Assembly: GCF_014202505.1 (NCBI RefSeq)
Contig: NZ_JACHGW010000001.1
Location: 434,001 to 498,000 of the forward strand
From: Armatimonas rosea
GTDB taxonomy: Bacteria; Armatimonadota; Armatimonadia; Armatimonadales; Armatimonadaceae
Direction: 5' to 3'
DNA length: 64,000 nt
Position 1 is the first letter of the stretch; each line of letters starts with the position of its first letter. Under the pieces are notes generated by a model. The model saw nothing but the letters and a program-made list of their open reading frames with translations. It did no database searches and had not been told where the DNA came from. A program made the position numbers and the translations under genes. Shown in pieces: positions 26,220-34,044 of the stretch.

Positions 26220-27049
26220 AGCCTTTCGCCCTCTGCTTGATCAAACGTGGGGCGGAGTGCTTGTGCGAGGCGCTTCAGCCACTGTCCAACGGCTCCGTGC
26301 ACATAGACATCTGCCGTAAGATTCGGGTAGGCATCGACAAAACCTACCCAATCAACCTGCCAGGCGAGGATGGTCTCTCTATGGAAAGGCAAGCGGTTCG
26401 AGTCCGTTTGCAGGGTTGCCGCCAGCAGGGCGCGGTCCAGCGGAAACGCTTCCGCTAAGAGCACCGCATCATAGAGGTCCTTTCCTTGAGCAATTGTGTC
26501 CGTGTGGAGCCAGAGAAGCTTCCAGGCAAGAGCTTGCTCCGGACTCGCCGACAGGAAGTCAAGGACGGTTCCATCTCCCATCGTATAGCGCAGCGGAATG
26601 GGGGCGGAGGGCATCGGGTCGTTGAGCGCAATATCCATCTGGACAGTGCCAAACCAGCCGTCTGTGGTCCGCCATGGAAAGATAAGACGCTGCCCTGGCA
26701 GGTCCGTGTACTCCCACAGGGTTGCGCAGATCGCTTTTTCTCTGATAATCGTGACCTGCCCCAGGGAAGATTGCTTCTCCAAACGGCGGCTTAAGGTCTC
26801 AAAAATAGCCCAGCCGACATCTTCCTGAGCCGAGGGAACGAGGCTGTCGATATCACCCGGTTCGCGCCCTCTCTCTCCGAGCCAGAGCTTCAGGGGGAGG
26901 CTGCCCCGCAAGACGAGCTCGCTTTGCCAAGGGGAGTGGGCGAGCTGCCAGAGCAAGAACTCAATCACCTGCTGGCGTGCCGCGTACCAGTATGTCCTTT
27001 CCTCGGGTGTCGTGAAATGGGGCTCCCAGACTTCCTCCTCCATCTTCAT
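26216..27049 (-). CDS. AbiEii/AbiGii-type nucleotidyltransferase, copy B
   Basis: A 277-residue member of the nucleotidyltransferase AbiEii/AbiGii toxin family. It has LVLRGSLPLK (Gly49-Ser50) followed by GDIDSL (Asp66, Asp68), a third acidic strand TVQMDIAL, and the C-terminal helix motif GKDLYDAVLLAE of the family. In AbiE systems such enzymes transfer nucleotides to tRNA or other acceptors and act as toxins, paired with an AbiEi antitoxin; no AbiEi is visible here. It is a tandem paralogue of the gene at 27046-28002 (shared WYAARQQV, KLLWLHTD and ALRPTFDQA). Start and stop overlap with that gene is ATGA. Confidence 0.75.
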   Translation of the reverse strand: MKMEEEVWEPHFTTPEERTYWYAARQQVIEFLLWQLAHSPWQSELVLRGSLPLKLWLGERGREPGDIDSLVPSAQEDVGWAIFETLSRRLEKQSSLGQVTIIREKAICATLWEYTDLPGQRLIFPWRTTDGWFGTVQMDIALNDPMPSAPIPLRYTMGDGTVLDFLSASPEQALAWKLLWLHTDTIAQGKDLYDAVLLAEAFPLDRALLAATLQTDSNRLPFHRETILAWQVDWVGFVDAYPNLTADVYVHGAVGQWLKRLAQALRPTFDQAEGERL

Positions 27050-28002
27050 TGTCCCGCTTGATCAAACGTCGGGCGGAGTGCTTGTGCGAGGCGCTCCTGC
27101 CAGGCTTTTTCGGCCTTCCATGTCTTGGCATCTTCTCCCAGGTTGGGGTACTCGCTCAGGAAGCTGAGCCAGTCGATATCCCACGCTTCAATACTCGCCA
27201 GGGTAAAGGGTTCCTGGTGGGGCGTGGTATTCAGAGTAGCTTCGAGCAGCTCTGCATCTAGAGGAAACGCCTCGGCCAGGAGCACGGCATCGTAGAGGTC
27301 CTTGCCCTGGGGGTACATGTCTGTGTGGAGCCAGAGGAGCTTCCAGGCGAGCGACTGCGCTGGGCTGGCCGCGAGCAGCTCCAGCGCCTGGCCCTCTTGA
27401 GTCTGGTAGGTAAACGGCACCGGCTCTGAGGGGATTTTTTCCCCAAAGACAAAGTCTAGCTGCACGGTTCCCGCGAGCCCGTCCGCTGTCTGCCAAGGAA
27501 AGACCAAGCGGCGACCCGGCGCTTTCTCATAGGTCCAGATATCGTCGAGGCGCGCCCCCGTGGCATCCATCGTAATATCTCCCCACTCCGGCTGCTTGGC
27601 GACACGCTTGAGGATCATGTCGTAGAGATCGACTCGGGGATCGTCCATCTTGAGCGTCGAGGGCAGCACGACCCAGTCTAGGTCACCCGGCTCACGGGCG
27701 CTCTCGCCCAGCCAGGTCTTGAGGAGCACGCTGCCGCGTAGCACCAGGCTTTTCTGCCACGACGACGTGCTGACAATCCCGAGCAAGTGCTCCATGACCT
27801 GCTGCCGCGCGGCGTACCAGCGCGTGCGCTCCGCGAGGTCGCGCAGGCGCGGCTCGCCCAGCCGGAAGGCACGCCCGTACTGTTTCAGGGCGGGGTCAAA
27901 GAACTCGGCCTGCGAAGCGCTTTGCTTGGTTCGCAGGAGGGTATGGGGGTAGCCAGTGGGGTTTGACTTACCCAGTAGGCGCCTCCAGTCAAGGTTTGGC
28001 AT
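27046..28002 (-). CDS. AbiEii/AbiGii-type nucleotidyltransferase, copy A
   Basis: A 318-residue paralogue of copy B. The nucleotidyltransferase core is LVLRGSVLLK (Gly90-Ser91), EPGDLDW (Asp107, Asp109) and VQLDFVFG with the third acidic residue, then QGKDLYDAVLLAE. I take ATG 28002 as the start: the frame continues to 28362, but that part is antisense-like Ser/Arg/Thr-rich sequence overlapping the upstream gene. The start lies 14 bases inside the upstream gene, so the three genes form one coupled operon (28639 to 26216). Confidence 0.75.
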   Translation of the reverse strand: MPNLDWRRLLGKSNPTGYPHTLLRTKQSASQAEFFDPALKQYGRAFRLGEPRLRDLAERTRWYAARQQVMEHLLGIVSTSSWQKSLVLRGSVLLKTWLGESAREPGDLDWVVLPSTLKMDDPRVDLYDMILKRVAKQPEWGDITMDATGARLDDIWTYEKAPGRRLVFPWQTADGLAGTVQLDFVFGEKIPSEPVPFTYQTQEGQALELLAASPAQSLAWKLLWLHTDMYPQGKDLYDAVLLAEAFPLDAELLEATLNTTPHQEPFTLASIEAWDIDWLSFLSEYPNLGEDAKTWKAEKAWQERLAQALRPTFDQAGQ

Positions 28003-28639
28003 GGGGGAGCTCCTGTGGCTGAATCCAGCCGTGGTCGAGGGTGAGGTTGCTGTCGTAGAGGACAAACTCTTCCTCGGAGTCGAGGATCGTGTAGGCGGCG
28101 AGCGCCTCGGTGAGCGCGGCAAGGTGCGCCTGCGCCACGCTCTGCCCGACTCCGTAGCAGCGCTGGGTGACAAAGCGCTCGTGCTGGTGGTCGGGGCGGG
28201 TGCGGCGGGCGTTGCGCGAGAGGTGCGCTCCGTGTGGTTGGACCGCCAAGCGCAGGCTCTCCAGCGCACTCTCCGACGGAAGCAGGAGCTTGAGGTGGTG
28301 CTCAAAGTGGCAGTAGGCGGGGAACGCCCGCGCCTCGCTCTCGCTCTGGGGAATCCCCCCATTCCAGGGAGCCGCCTCTAGCTTCAGGCGCACGACCGAG
28401 AACCCTGCGGCGTGGAGCTGGCGACGCAGGGCCTGGGCTGCGGCGAAGGCCGCGCCAAAGCTCCCGCGCCAGCGCTGCGTCAGCATCGGCTGGGACGGCG
28501 TTGCTCCCCGGTCCAAGACAATGTGTGTCAGCTTGAGCCCCGCCCGCTCCGCCGCCCAGGTGCCGAGGCGTGCCAGCACCGCCGGCTCTGTGCTACCGAT
28601 TGTCAGGTGTGTCTCAAAATCTCCGCTTGCGGTGTCCAT
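27989..28639 (-). CDS. Internally duplicated FExHL protein, unknown
   Basis: A 216-residue protein I cannot assign to a named family. It consists of two similar halves: FETHLTI (8-14) matches FEHHLKL (112-118), and LTQRWRG followed by an Ala-rich helix (53-75) matches VTQRCYG with a similar helix (about 154-176). H-x-T/K motifs at equivalent places in two halves recall the 2H phosphoesterase fold (LigT-like), which uses two HxTx motifs, but the second motif here is HLK, so this is only a suggestion. It heads the operon with the two AbiEii-type nucleotidyltransferases. Confidence 0.6.
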   Translation of the reverse strand: MDTASGDFETHLTIGSTEPAVLARLGTWAAERAGLKLTHIVLDRGATPSQPMLTQRWRGSFGAAFAAAQALRRQLHAAGFSVVRLKLEAAPWNGGIPQSESEARAFPAYCHFEHHLKLLLPSESALESLRLAVQPHGAHLSRNARRTRPDHQHERFVTQRCYGVGQSVAQAHLAALTEALAAYTILDSEEEFVLYDSNLTLDHGWIQPQELPHAKP

Positions 28640-28684
28640 GTAAGGCTATGTCGCCCAACAAGGGGTTTCCAGTAAAGGAGATTC

Positions 28685-29410
28685 TTAGCGGAGGCGACGG
28701 CGGAACACAAGCGCTCCCACTCCAGCAAACGCGAGTAGCGAGAGCGTGCTGGGCTCGGGGGCGCTGGTCAGGACGGGAGGGAGCGTCAAGAAGCCAAGCC
28801 CCGTCTCGCCGTAGGTGGGGCCGCCCGCGACACTGTAGCCAAAGCTCTGGGAGCGAAAGAGGCGCAGCCCTGCTACGGTCTCGCCCGGCGGGAGCCCATA
28901 GCCGGTCACCCCCAGTGCATTCTGTAGAAAGATCGACCAGTGGAACGCAGCCTCGATCACATCCGGGTCCGCGGCCGTCCCCGTGACAACCCCTTGGCGA
29001 ATCAGGTCCGACGCGTTATCCGGGAAAGAGACAACCCCCTTGGACGCGCGGTCGTTGGTGACCTCAAAGCCGATCGTGGACTCACTGGTGCCAAACGGCC
29101 CCGCGCCGTAGCGGAGTGCAAAGCCCAGGTTGCTAAAGACAAGCCCCTGCGAATCGGTCGGCCCGGTCGTGCGTAGCGCCACGTAGACAAAGCTGCTGTC
29201 GCGCCGGGTGAAGATCTCATAGCCCGTGTTGTGGTTGGTGGGGCCGGGCGCTCCGAAGTTGCCCAGCGGCGCCCCCGGATCGTAGGTCACCTGGACAGGG
29301 GTGATCCCGTTCCACTCGCTTCCAATGATCCCGTCCCAGCCTGCATCAGCGGCGGCGGGGAGTGTCGGCACGAGGGAGAGCAAGAGAAGTCCGAAAATTC
29401 GTTTTTTCAC
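28685..29410 (-). CDS. PEP-CTERM sorted surface protein
   Basis: A 241-residue exported protein. It starts at GTG 29410 with the signal peptide VKKRIFGLLLLSLVP... ending PAAADA. It finishes with a PEP-CTERM tag: APEPSTLSLLAFAGVGAL followed by FRRRLR, the signal recognised by exosortase. The longer frame to 29491 has no leader features. No enzymatic domain is visible. The second PEP-CTERM protein is at 38679-39272; no exosortase lies in this window. Confidence 0.85.
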   Translation of the reverse strand: MKKRIFGLLLLSLVPTLPAAADAGWDGIIGSEWNGITPVQVTYDPGAPLGNFGAPGPTNHNTGYEIFTRRDSSFVYVALRTTGPTDSQGLVFSNLGFALRYGAGPFGTSESTIGFEVTNDRASKGVVSFPDNASDLIRQGVVTGTAADPDVIEAAFHWSIFLQNALGVTGYGLPPGETVAGLRLFRSQSFGYSVAGGPTYGETGLGFLTLPPVLTSAPEPSTLSLLAFAGVGALVFRRRLR

Positions 29411-29465
29411 AAGCCCAGTGTGACTGAACTCCCACCCCCTGTCAAGGCGACGAGGTTTGTGCCTA

Positions 29466-29501
29466 AAAAGCCCCCAAGGGACGTTTCCCAAGGGGGCTTT
29501 T
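29466..29501 (-). terminator. Bidirectional Rho-independent terminator
   Basis: AAAAGCCCCCAAGGG / CCCAAGGGGGCTTTT with a 6-base loop; T-rich on both strands. It would end leftward transcripts from the TnpB element. Confidence 0.75.
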
Positions 29502-29555
29502 CTGGAGTAGGTACCTTACTCACACCTCTCGCTCAAAAGAGCAGTAGCCATGTGA

Positions 29556-29700
29556 TCACTCCCCACAGCTAAAGCTGGGGGCTTCTTGAGAAATCCATGA
29601 GGTAACCCTCTTGATTAACTCCCAAAGGCTCAATCCAAGCCTTGTTGCGGATGTTGATCGCGGCATTATGGTCACGATCAAGGATAAGACCACAATGCAG
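29556..29700 (-). ncRNA. Predicted TnpB guide RNA (reRNA/omega RNA) scaffold
   Basis: In IS200/IS605 elements the guide RNA overlaps the tnpB 3' end and runs out through the right-end hairpin, with the guide copied from flanking DNA. The hairpin at 29561-29580 and the tnpB tail fit this. The guide would start just below 29558 on the minus strand (GATCACATGGCTACTGCTC). Position is inferred, not measured. Confidence 0.35.
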
Positions 29701-30756
29701 GCATTTATAAACACGAACTTTAAGAGTCAGCTTCTCAACGGGCAAACACCCGCAATTACTGCACGCCTGGGTTGTGTTCTGGGGATCAACTCCTACGACT
29801 TCCACACCGGCACTCTCAGCCTTGTGCTTGAGGATCGAAAGGAATTTCCCCCAACCGGCATCGTGGGCCGACTTAGCAAGGTTCAATGAGCGAACAATAC
29901 CTTTAACATTCAAGTTTTCATGCGCGATCTTGCCAAACCTTTTCACCAAGTCAAGCGCACTCTTGTGGTGAAAATCCTTACGTTGGTTGGCGACGTGCTG
30001 AGAGAACTTAGCAAGCCGGTTGACAGACTTTTTCCGGTTGGCTCCGCCACGTTTCTTACGTGCAACACTACGTTGGAGTCGCCTCAACTTAGCCTGAGCC
30101 TTGCGATAATGCTTCGGTGGCTTGACTTCGTTTCCTTCAGAATCCACAAGGAAAGACTTCAATCCAAGATCAATGCCAACGGACGGAAGCTTGGTAGCTT
30201 CAATCTCTACGTCGGGCAACTCGTGACCAGCGCTGCGCATGGGCGGCAACTCGCAGGAGAAAACGACGTGCCAGCCGTCGCCTTCTTTCTTGAATCGCAT
30301 GGTCTTGATCTTACCTTCAATCGGTCGGTGCATCTTGATCTTGATGTTGCCAACCTTCTGGAAATACGCCTTATTGTCCAAAGTAAACTTGCACCCGTCG
30401 CCAATGGTGTACTCAACCGAATCAAACTGTCCCCGCCCTTTGAATCGAGGATAGCCCGGAGCTTCGCCGGATTTAACTCGACGAAAGAACGCTTGAAAAG
30501 ATCGGTCAAGACGCTTCAGGGTTCGTTGGCAAGATGCCGCATTGGCAAAAGCAAGAAACGGATTAATCTTCCTTTCTTGTGTCAATATCTTGCATTGTTG
30601 CGCGAAATTCAGGGGAGTCTTCTCCGCTTCGTGCCATTCCTTACGTTGGGCCAGCGCATTGTTGTACAGATGCCTATGTGTCTCCAAGAGTTGAAGCATA
30701 ATGCTTAATTGGTTTTTGGTTGGATAGATTCTGTATTTGTATGCCTTACTTGCCAC
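29569..30756 (-). CDS. tnpB: RNA-guided endonuclease TnpB (IS200/IS605, OrfB)
   Basis: A 395-residue TnpB with a helix-turn-helix/wedge N-terminus (YKYRIYPTKNQ), and a RuvC domain with Asp196 (GIDLG), Glu280 (HENL) and Asp362 (LDRDHNAA), all intact. A zinc ribbon CSNCG...CLHCG sits between the last two. I set the start at GTG 30756 (VASKAYKYRIYP), where family similarity begins. It should be an active RNA-guided nuclease with the element's right-end RNA. Codon and base usage (about 47% G+C) is unlike the host, consistent with recent arrival. Confidence 0.9.
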   Translation of the reverse strand: MASKAYKYRIYPTKNQLSIMLQLLETHRHLYNNALAQRKEWHEAEKTPLNFAQQCKILTQERKINPFLAFANAASCQRTLKRLDRSFQAFFRRVKSGEAPGYPRFKGRGQFDSVEYTIGDGCKFTLDNKAYFQKVGNIKIKMHRPIEGKIKTMRFKKEGDGWHVVFSCELPPMRSAGHELPDVEIEATKLPSVGIDLGLKSFLVDSEGNEVKPPKHYRKAQAKLRRLQRSVARKKRGGANRKKSVNRLAKFSQHVANQRKDFHHKSALDLVKRFGKIAHENLNVKGIVRSLNLAKSAHDAGWGKFLSILKHKAESAGVEVVGVDPQNTTQACSNCGCLPVEKLTLKVRVYKCLHCGLILDRDHNAAINIRNKAWIEPLGVNQEGYLMDFSRSPQL

Positions 30757-30966
30757 TGTTGCGATACTGTGTTTATGTCCGCAAAAGCGGAAACTGTGAA
30801 AGGGAAAATAATCAAGAATTTTCCAACGCCTCCCCGAAGCCTTCGGCAGAGAGGAAGCGATTCCCCCCGCGTCTAAAGCCGTGGGCACTCTCGCATTTGA
30901 TGGTAGGACTATTACGTCGCCCTGCCCAAGAAAAGTTCCCGCTCCTAAACTTTGCGCCGCCTGCGA

Positions 30967-30972
30967 TAAAAT
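30967..30972 (+). promoter_or_regulatory. -10 box, leaderless start of xisH
   Basis: TAAAAT with 6 bases (AGGGGT) to ATG 30979. Confidence 0.5.
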
Positions 30973-30978
30973 AGGGGT

Positions 30979-31395
30979 ATGCCTGCGTTGGATCGCGACC
31001 ATATTGCTGTACGAAATGCTCTTGTCAAAAATGGCTGGACGATAACCCACGACCCTCTTCGGCTGAACTACAAAAAGAAGCGTTTGTATGTTGATCTGGG
31101 AGCGGAGCGCCTACTGGCCGCGGAGCGTGGAACTGAGAAGATCGCGGTGGAGATCAAGACATTTGGTGGCGCGTCGGACGTGGCCGACTTGGAGCAAGCA
31201 ACCGGGCAGTTCATGGTCTACCGCTCTCTTCTGCGCCGCCTTGATCCAGAGCGCAGTCTGGTTTTGGCGGTTCCCCAGGAAGCACTGGAAACGGTTTTTG
31301 AAGATGCACTGGGCGAGATCTTGCTGGAAGACAGCATCCTAAGAGTGTTTAGTTTCGATTCAGAGCGAGAGGAAATTGTCGAATGGCTACCCTAG
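30979..31395 (+). CDS. xisH: XisH-family protein
   Basis: A 138-residue protein matching XisH, the fdxN-element excision controlling factor family known mainly from cyanobacteria, with a restriction-endonuclease-like fold. Diagnostic features are the N-terminal DHIAVRNALVKNGWTITHDP, the strand VDLGAERLLAAER, IAVEIKTF (Glu and Lys of a PD-ExK-like site) and DLEQATGQFMVYRSLL. The xisI gene overlaps its end by 13 bases. In Anabaena XisH and XisI are needed for excision of the fdxN element; here no such element is evident, so the role is unknown. Confidence 0.92.
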   Translation: MPALDRDHIAVRNALVKNGWTITHDPLRLNYKKKRLYVDLGAERLLAAERGTEKIAVEIKTFGGASDVADLEQATGQFMVYRSLLRRLDPERSLVLAVPQEALETVFEDALGEILLEDSILRVFSFDSEREEIVEWLP

Positions 31396-31718
31396 AAGAG
31401 CTACGTCAAGCGATTGAGAAGGTTTTCGCGGTGTGGCACGAGCTACCCGGCCCCGAAGCTGCATTTGCGATTATTCCCGTGTCGGATCGCCAGCAGGATC
31501 GGTATCTCCTCTTGGAAGAAGGCTGGGAGGGGAACAAGCGTATTCACGGTCTGCTCGCCGATCTGGAGATTCGCGATGGCAAGATCTGGGTGCAGGCCGA
31601 CAACACCGACCGCCCCCTCGCCGAGCAGCTCCTACGCCACGGCATCCCTCGAGATCAAATCGTCCTCGGCTTCCGCTCCCCCGAACGCCGCGCCGCCTCC
31701 GAGTTTGCCGTCGCGTAA
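31383..31718 (+). CDS. xisI: XisI-family protein
   Basis: A 111-residue partner of XisH. It has the family's D-x-x-R/Q-DRYLLLEEGWEG strand pair, followed by IHGLLADLEIRDGKIWVQ and a C-terminal RHGIPRDQIVLGFRSP. Overlap of 13 bases with xisH indicates coupled translation. It faces the convergent small membrane protein gene one base away. Confidence 0.92.
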   Translation: MATLEELRQAIEKVFAVWHELPGPEAAFAIIPVSDRQQDRYLLLEEGWEGNKRIHGLLADLEIRDGKIWVQADNTDRPLAEQLLRHGIPRDQIVLGFRSPERRAASEFAVA

Positions 31719-31719
31719 T

Positions 31720-32055
31720 CTATCCAGCCTGCCAAATGCGAAGAAGCACCAATCGTATTAGCACCAAGATGCAGGTAACGGCACAGGCAAGAGATAAGAT
31801 CTTGACTGTTTTCTGTTCTTGATAAGCTTGCTTGGTAAAGACTGCCGTGAGGCAGCCTGCAATAACATACGCAGGTTTCCCCAGGAAGAAGGCAAGATAC
31901 CATGCCTCGCGGCCTACTCGTAGCTTGCCATCATCTATTTTCCAGTGCTTTTCCAGGTCAGAAAACATGCTTGGCTCGTAGAAATTTGTGTACTCAACTA
32001 TGAACCAAATTCCCAGCAGCAAACCCAGAAATAGATAACGAATTCGGAACTTCAT
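31720..32055 (-). CDS. Small membrane protein
   Basis: A 111-residue protein with an N-terminal hydrophobic segment (about 5-22, LFLGLLLGIWFIVEY) and two more near the C-terminus (about 58-72 and 85-105). No family recognised. ATG 32055 is chosen over 32085 because the membrane segment then follows a short KFRIR start. About 46% G+C. Confidence 0.6.
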   Translation of the reverse strand: MKFRIRYLFLGLLLGIWFIVEYTNFYEPSMFSDLEKHWKIDDGKLRVGREAWYLAFFLGKPAYVIAGCLTAVFTKQAYQEQKTVKILSLACAVTCILVLIRLVLLRIWQAG

Positions 32056-32076
32056 TGTATCCTGGCTCCGATGAGG

Positions 32077-32111
32077 TAGCCCCACGGAGAAAACTCCGCA
32101 GGGCTATTTTT
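32077..32111 (+). terminator. Hairpin with T tract downstream of thrS
   Basis: TAGCCC, then GGAG / CTCC, then GGGCTA, followed by TTTTT on the plus strand. The T tract is on the strand opposite to the flanking leftward genes, so its role is unclear. Confidence 0.35.
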
Positions 32112-32121
32112 GTGCTACTCG

Positions 32122-33984
32122 CTACGCCGGGCTGAGACGGCGTTCGGCGATCTCGGCGAGCAGGTCGGTGACAAACTGTTCGACCGAGCGGGGGCCTAGG
32201 TCGCCCTTGTCACGGTGGCGGACGGCGACATTCCCTGCCTCGATATCGCGGTCGCCCACGATAATCATGTAGGGCACCTTCTCCACCTGCGCCTCGGCGA
32301 CCTTCTTGCCGGTCTTCTCGGAGCGGGCATCGACGGTCGCGCGGACACCGGCCTCGACCAGGCGGGTCTTGATCGCCTCGCAGTACTCGATATGCCGGTC
32401 GGCGATGGGCAGGAAGCGCACTTGCTCGGGCGAGAGCCAGGTCGGGAACGCGCCGGCGAAGTGCTCGATCAGGACGCCACAGAAGCGCTCCATCGAGCCG
32501 AACGGGGCGCGGTGGATCATCACCGGGCGGTGCGGCTGGCTGTCCGAGCCGATGTACTCCAGCCCGAAGCGGATCGGGAGGTTGTAGTCGACTTGCACCG
32601 TGCCGAGCTGCCACTCGCGGCCAATCACGTCTTTCACCACGAAGTCGATCTTCGGGCCATAGAACGCGGCCTCGCCGGGCTCCTCGGAGAAGGGGACCCC
32701 CAGCGATGCGGCGGCGTCGCGGCAGGCCTTCTCCGCCTTGTCCCAGTTCGCCGGATCGCCGACATACTTGGCAGAATCAGGATCGCGCAGGCCCACACGG
32801 ACACGGAAGTCTTTCATCCCGAGCGTGTCGAAGATCGTGCGTACCAAACTTAAACAGCCCTGAACTTCGGCGGGAACCTGCTCCTCGGTCACGAAAAGAT
32901 GGGCATCGTCCTGCGTGAACGAGCGCACACGGGTCATGCCATTGAGCTCGCCGGACTGCTCCCAGCGGTAGACCGTCCCAAACTCCGCCAGGCGCAGTGG
33001 CAGATCACGATACGAGCGGCGCTCGCTGGCGTAGATCTTGATGTGGTGCGGGCAGTTCATCGGCTTGAGGAGATAGCCCTCGATATCGCCTGACTCCAGC
33101 TTGTTGGCCAGCTCGCCGCAGGTGCAGCCTTCGTCGCTGAGCTTCTTGAGAAACTCGCGGTCGATCACCGGCGGGTACTGAGACTCGGCGTAGTAGGGGA
33201 AGTGCCCCGATGTTTTATAGAGCTCCAGCTTGCCGATATGGGGCGTGAAGACCTGGTGGTAGCCCTGCTTGCGCAGCTCGTGGCCGATAAAGGTCTGGAG
33301 CTCCTGGCGCACGGCGGCACCGGCGGGAGTCCAGAGCACCATCCCCTGGCCCACTTGATCGTCGATATGGAACAGCTTGAGGGTCTTGCCGATCACGCGG
33401 TGGTCGCGCTTTTTCGCCTCTTCGAGCTTGTTCAGGTACTCATCCAGATGGCTCTGTTTCTGGAAGGCGACCCCGTAGACACGGGTGAGCTGCTCGTTCT
33501 CGGCCTTGCCGCGCCAGTAGGCCCCGGCGATACTCATCAGCTTAAACGCGCCGATACGTCCGGTGGACTCGATATGGGGGCCCTTGCACAGGTCGATAAA
33601 GTCGCCCTGCTGGTAGAAGCTAATCTCGGCTTCGTCGGGGAGATCGTCGATCAGGCGCACTTTGTAGAGCTGGCCCATCTCCTCGCAGCGCTTGCGGGCG
33701 ACCTCGCGCGGCTCCACAAACTTCTGCATCGGCAGGTTCTCTTTGACAATCGCCTTCATCCGCGCCTCCAGCGTAGACAGATCGCTCTCGGTGAGGGGGC
33801 GGGGAAGGTCGAAGTCGTAGAAGAACCCGTTCTCGATCACGGGACCGATGCCCATCTTCGCTTCGGGGATCAGCTCGCGGACAGCCTGCGCGAGCACGTG
33901 CGCCGTCGTGTGGCGCATACGGGAGAGAAAATCAGCCGGAGCGGAGAGCTCATCGGCGGGGGAGACGGAAGACATGTTTTTCAC
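32122..33984 (-). CDS. thrS: Threonyl-tRNA synthetase
   Basis: A 620-residue class II synthetase charging tRNA-Thr. It contains the editing domain (HTTAH near 27 and CKGPH), the catalytic core with the zinc residues in NCPHH, DDAHLF and IHRA, and the C-terminal anticodon-binding domain (about 520-620). It lacks the N-terminal TGS domain of E. coli ThrRS, as in cyanobacterial enzymes, and has a Cys-containing insertion (about 275-300, GCTCGE) before motif 2. The start is GTG 33984, three bases after AGGAG, or ATG 33975. No T-box is visible in the short leader. Confidence 0.95.
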   Translation of the reverse strand: MKNMSSVSPADELSAPADFLSRMRHTTAHVLAQAVRELIPEAKMGIGPVIENGFFYDFDLPRPLTESDLSTLEARMKAIVKENLPMQKFVEPREVARKRCEEMGQLYKVRLIDDLPDEAEISFYQQGDFIDLCKGPHIESTGRIGAFKLMSIAGAYWRGKAENEQLTRVYGVAFQKQSHLDEYLNKLEEAKKRDHRVIGKTLKLFHIDDQVGQGMVLWTPAGAAVRQELQTFIGHELRKQGYHQVFTPHIGKLELYKTSGHFPYYAESQYPPVIDREFLKKLSDEGCTCGELANKLESGDIEGYLLKPMNCPHHIKIYASERRSYRDLPLRLAEFGTVYRWEQSGELNGMTRVRSFTQDDAHLFVTEEQVPAEVQGCLSLVRTIFDTLGMKDFRVRVGLRDPDSAKYVGDPANWDKAEKACRDAAASLGVPFSEEPGEAAFYGPKIDFVVKDVIGREWQLGTVQVDYNLPIRFGLEYIGSDSQPHRPVMIHRAPFGSMERFCGVLIEHFAGAFPTWLSPEQVRFLPIADRHIEYCEAIKTRLVEAGVRATVDARSEKTGKKVAEAQVEKVPYMIIVGDRDIEAGNVAVRHRDKGDLGPRSVEQFVTDLLAEIAERRLSPA

Positions 33985-34044
33985 ATACTCCTATACAAAA
34001 GGATGTTCTATGGTACCACGCTGTCGCCCGAGGCTTGGTGTCTG

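Larger units (their letters stand above)
29556..30895 (-). mobile_element. IS200/IS605-type element carrying tnpB only
   Basis: Contains one gene, tnpB, and no Y1 transposase tnpA. The right end (tnpB 3' side) has the family hairpin CCCCACAGCT / AAAGCTGGGG at 29561-29580 overlapping the tnpB stop. The left end has a related imperfect hairpin, CCCCCCGCGTCTAAAGCCGTGGGC at 30863-30886. Exact ends and the TAM cannot be fixed from one copy. The TnpB frame extends upstream to 31050, but that segment is the element's left end and flank. Confidence 0.65.

Noticed and set aside
26391-26412. tRNA T-loop-like word GGTTCGAGTCC
   Set aside because: No acceptor stem or other arms around it; it lies within the nucleotidyltransferase gene.
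26216-28002. Complete AbiE toxin-antitoxin system
   Set aside because: There are two AbiEii-type genes, but no AbiEi-like winged-helix antitoxin gene adjacent; the neighbour is an unrelated duplicated protein.
28003-28362. N-terminal extension of the copy A nucleotidyltransferase
   Set aside because: Ser/Thr/Arg-rich sequence overlapping the FExHL gene in another frame; family similarity begins only after ATG 28002.
30757-31050. N-terminal extension of TnpB
   Set aside because: No similarity to TnpB; it lies in the element's left end and crosses into the flank and the start of xisH on the other strand.
33985-34044. T-box riboswitch upstream of thrS
   Set aside because: The leader is only about 60 bases and shows no T-box sequence or stem I; no regulation can be supported.
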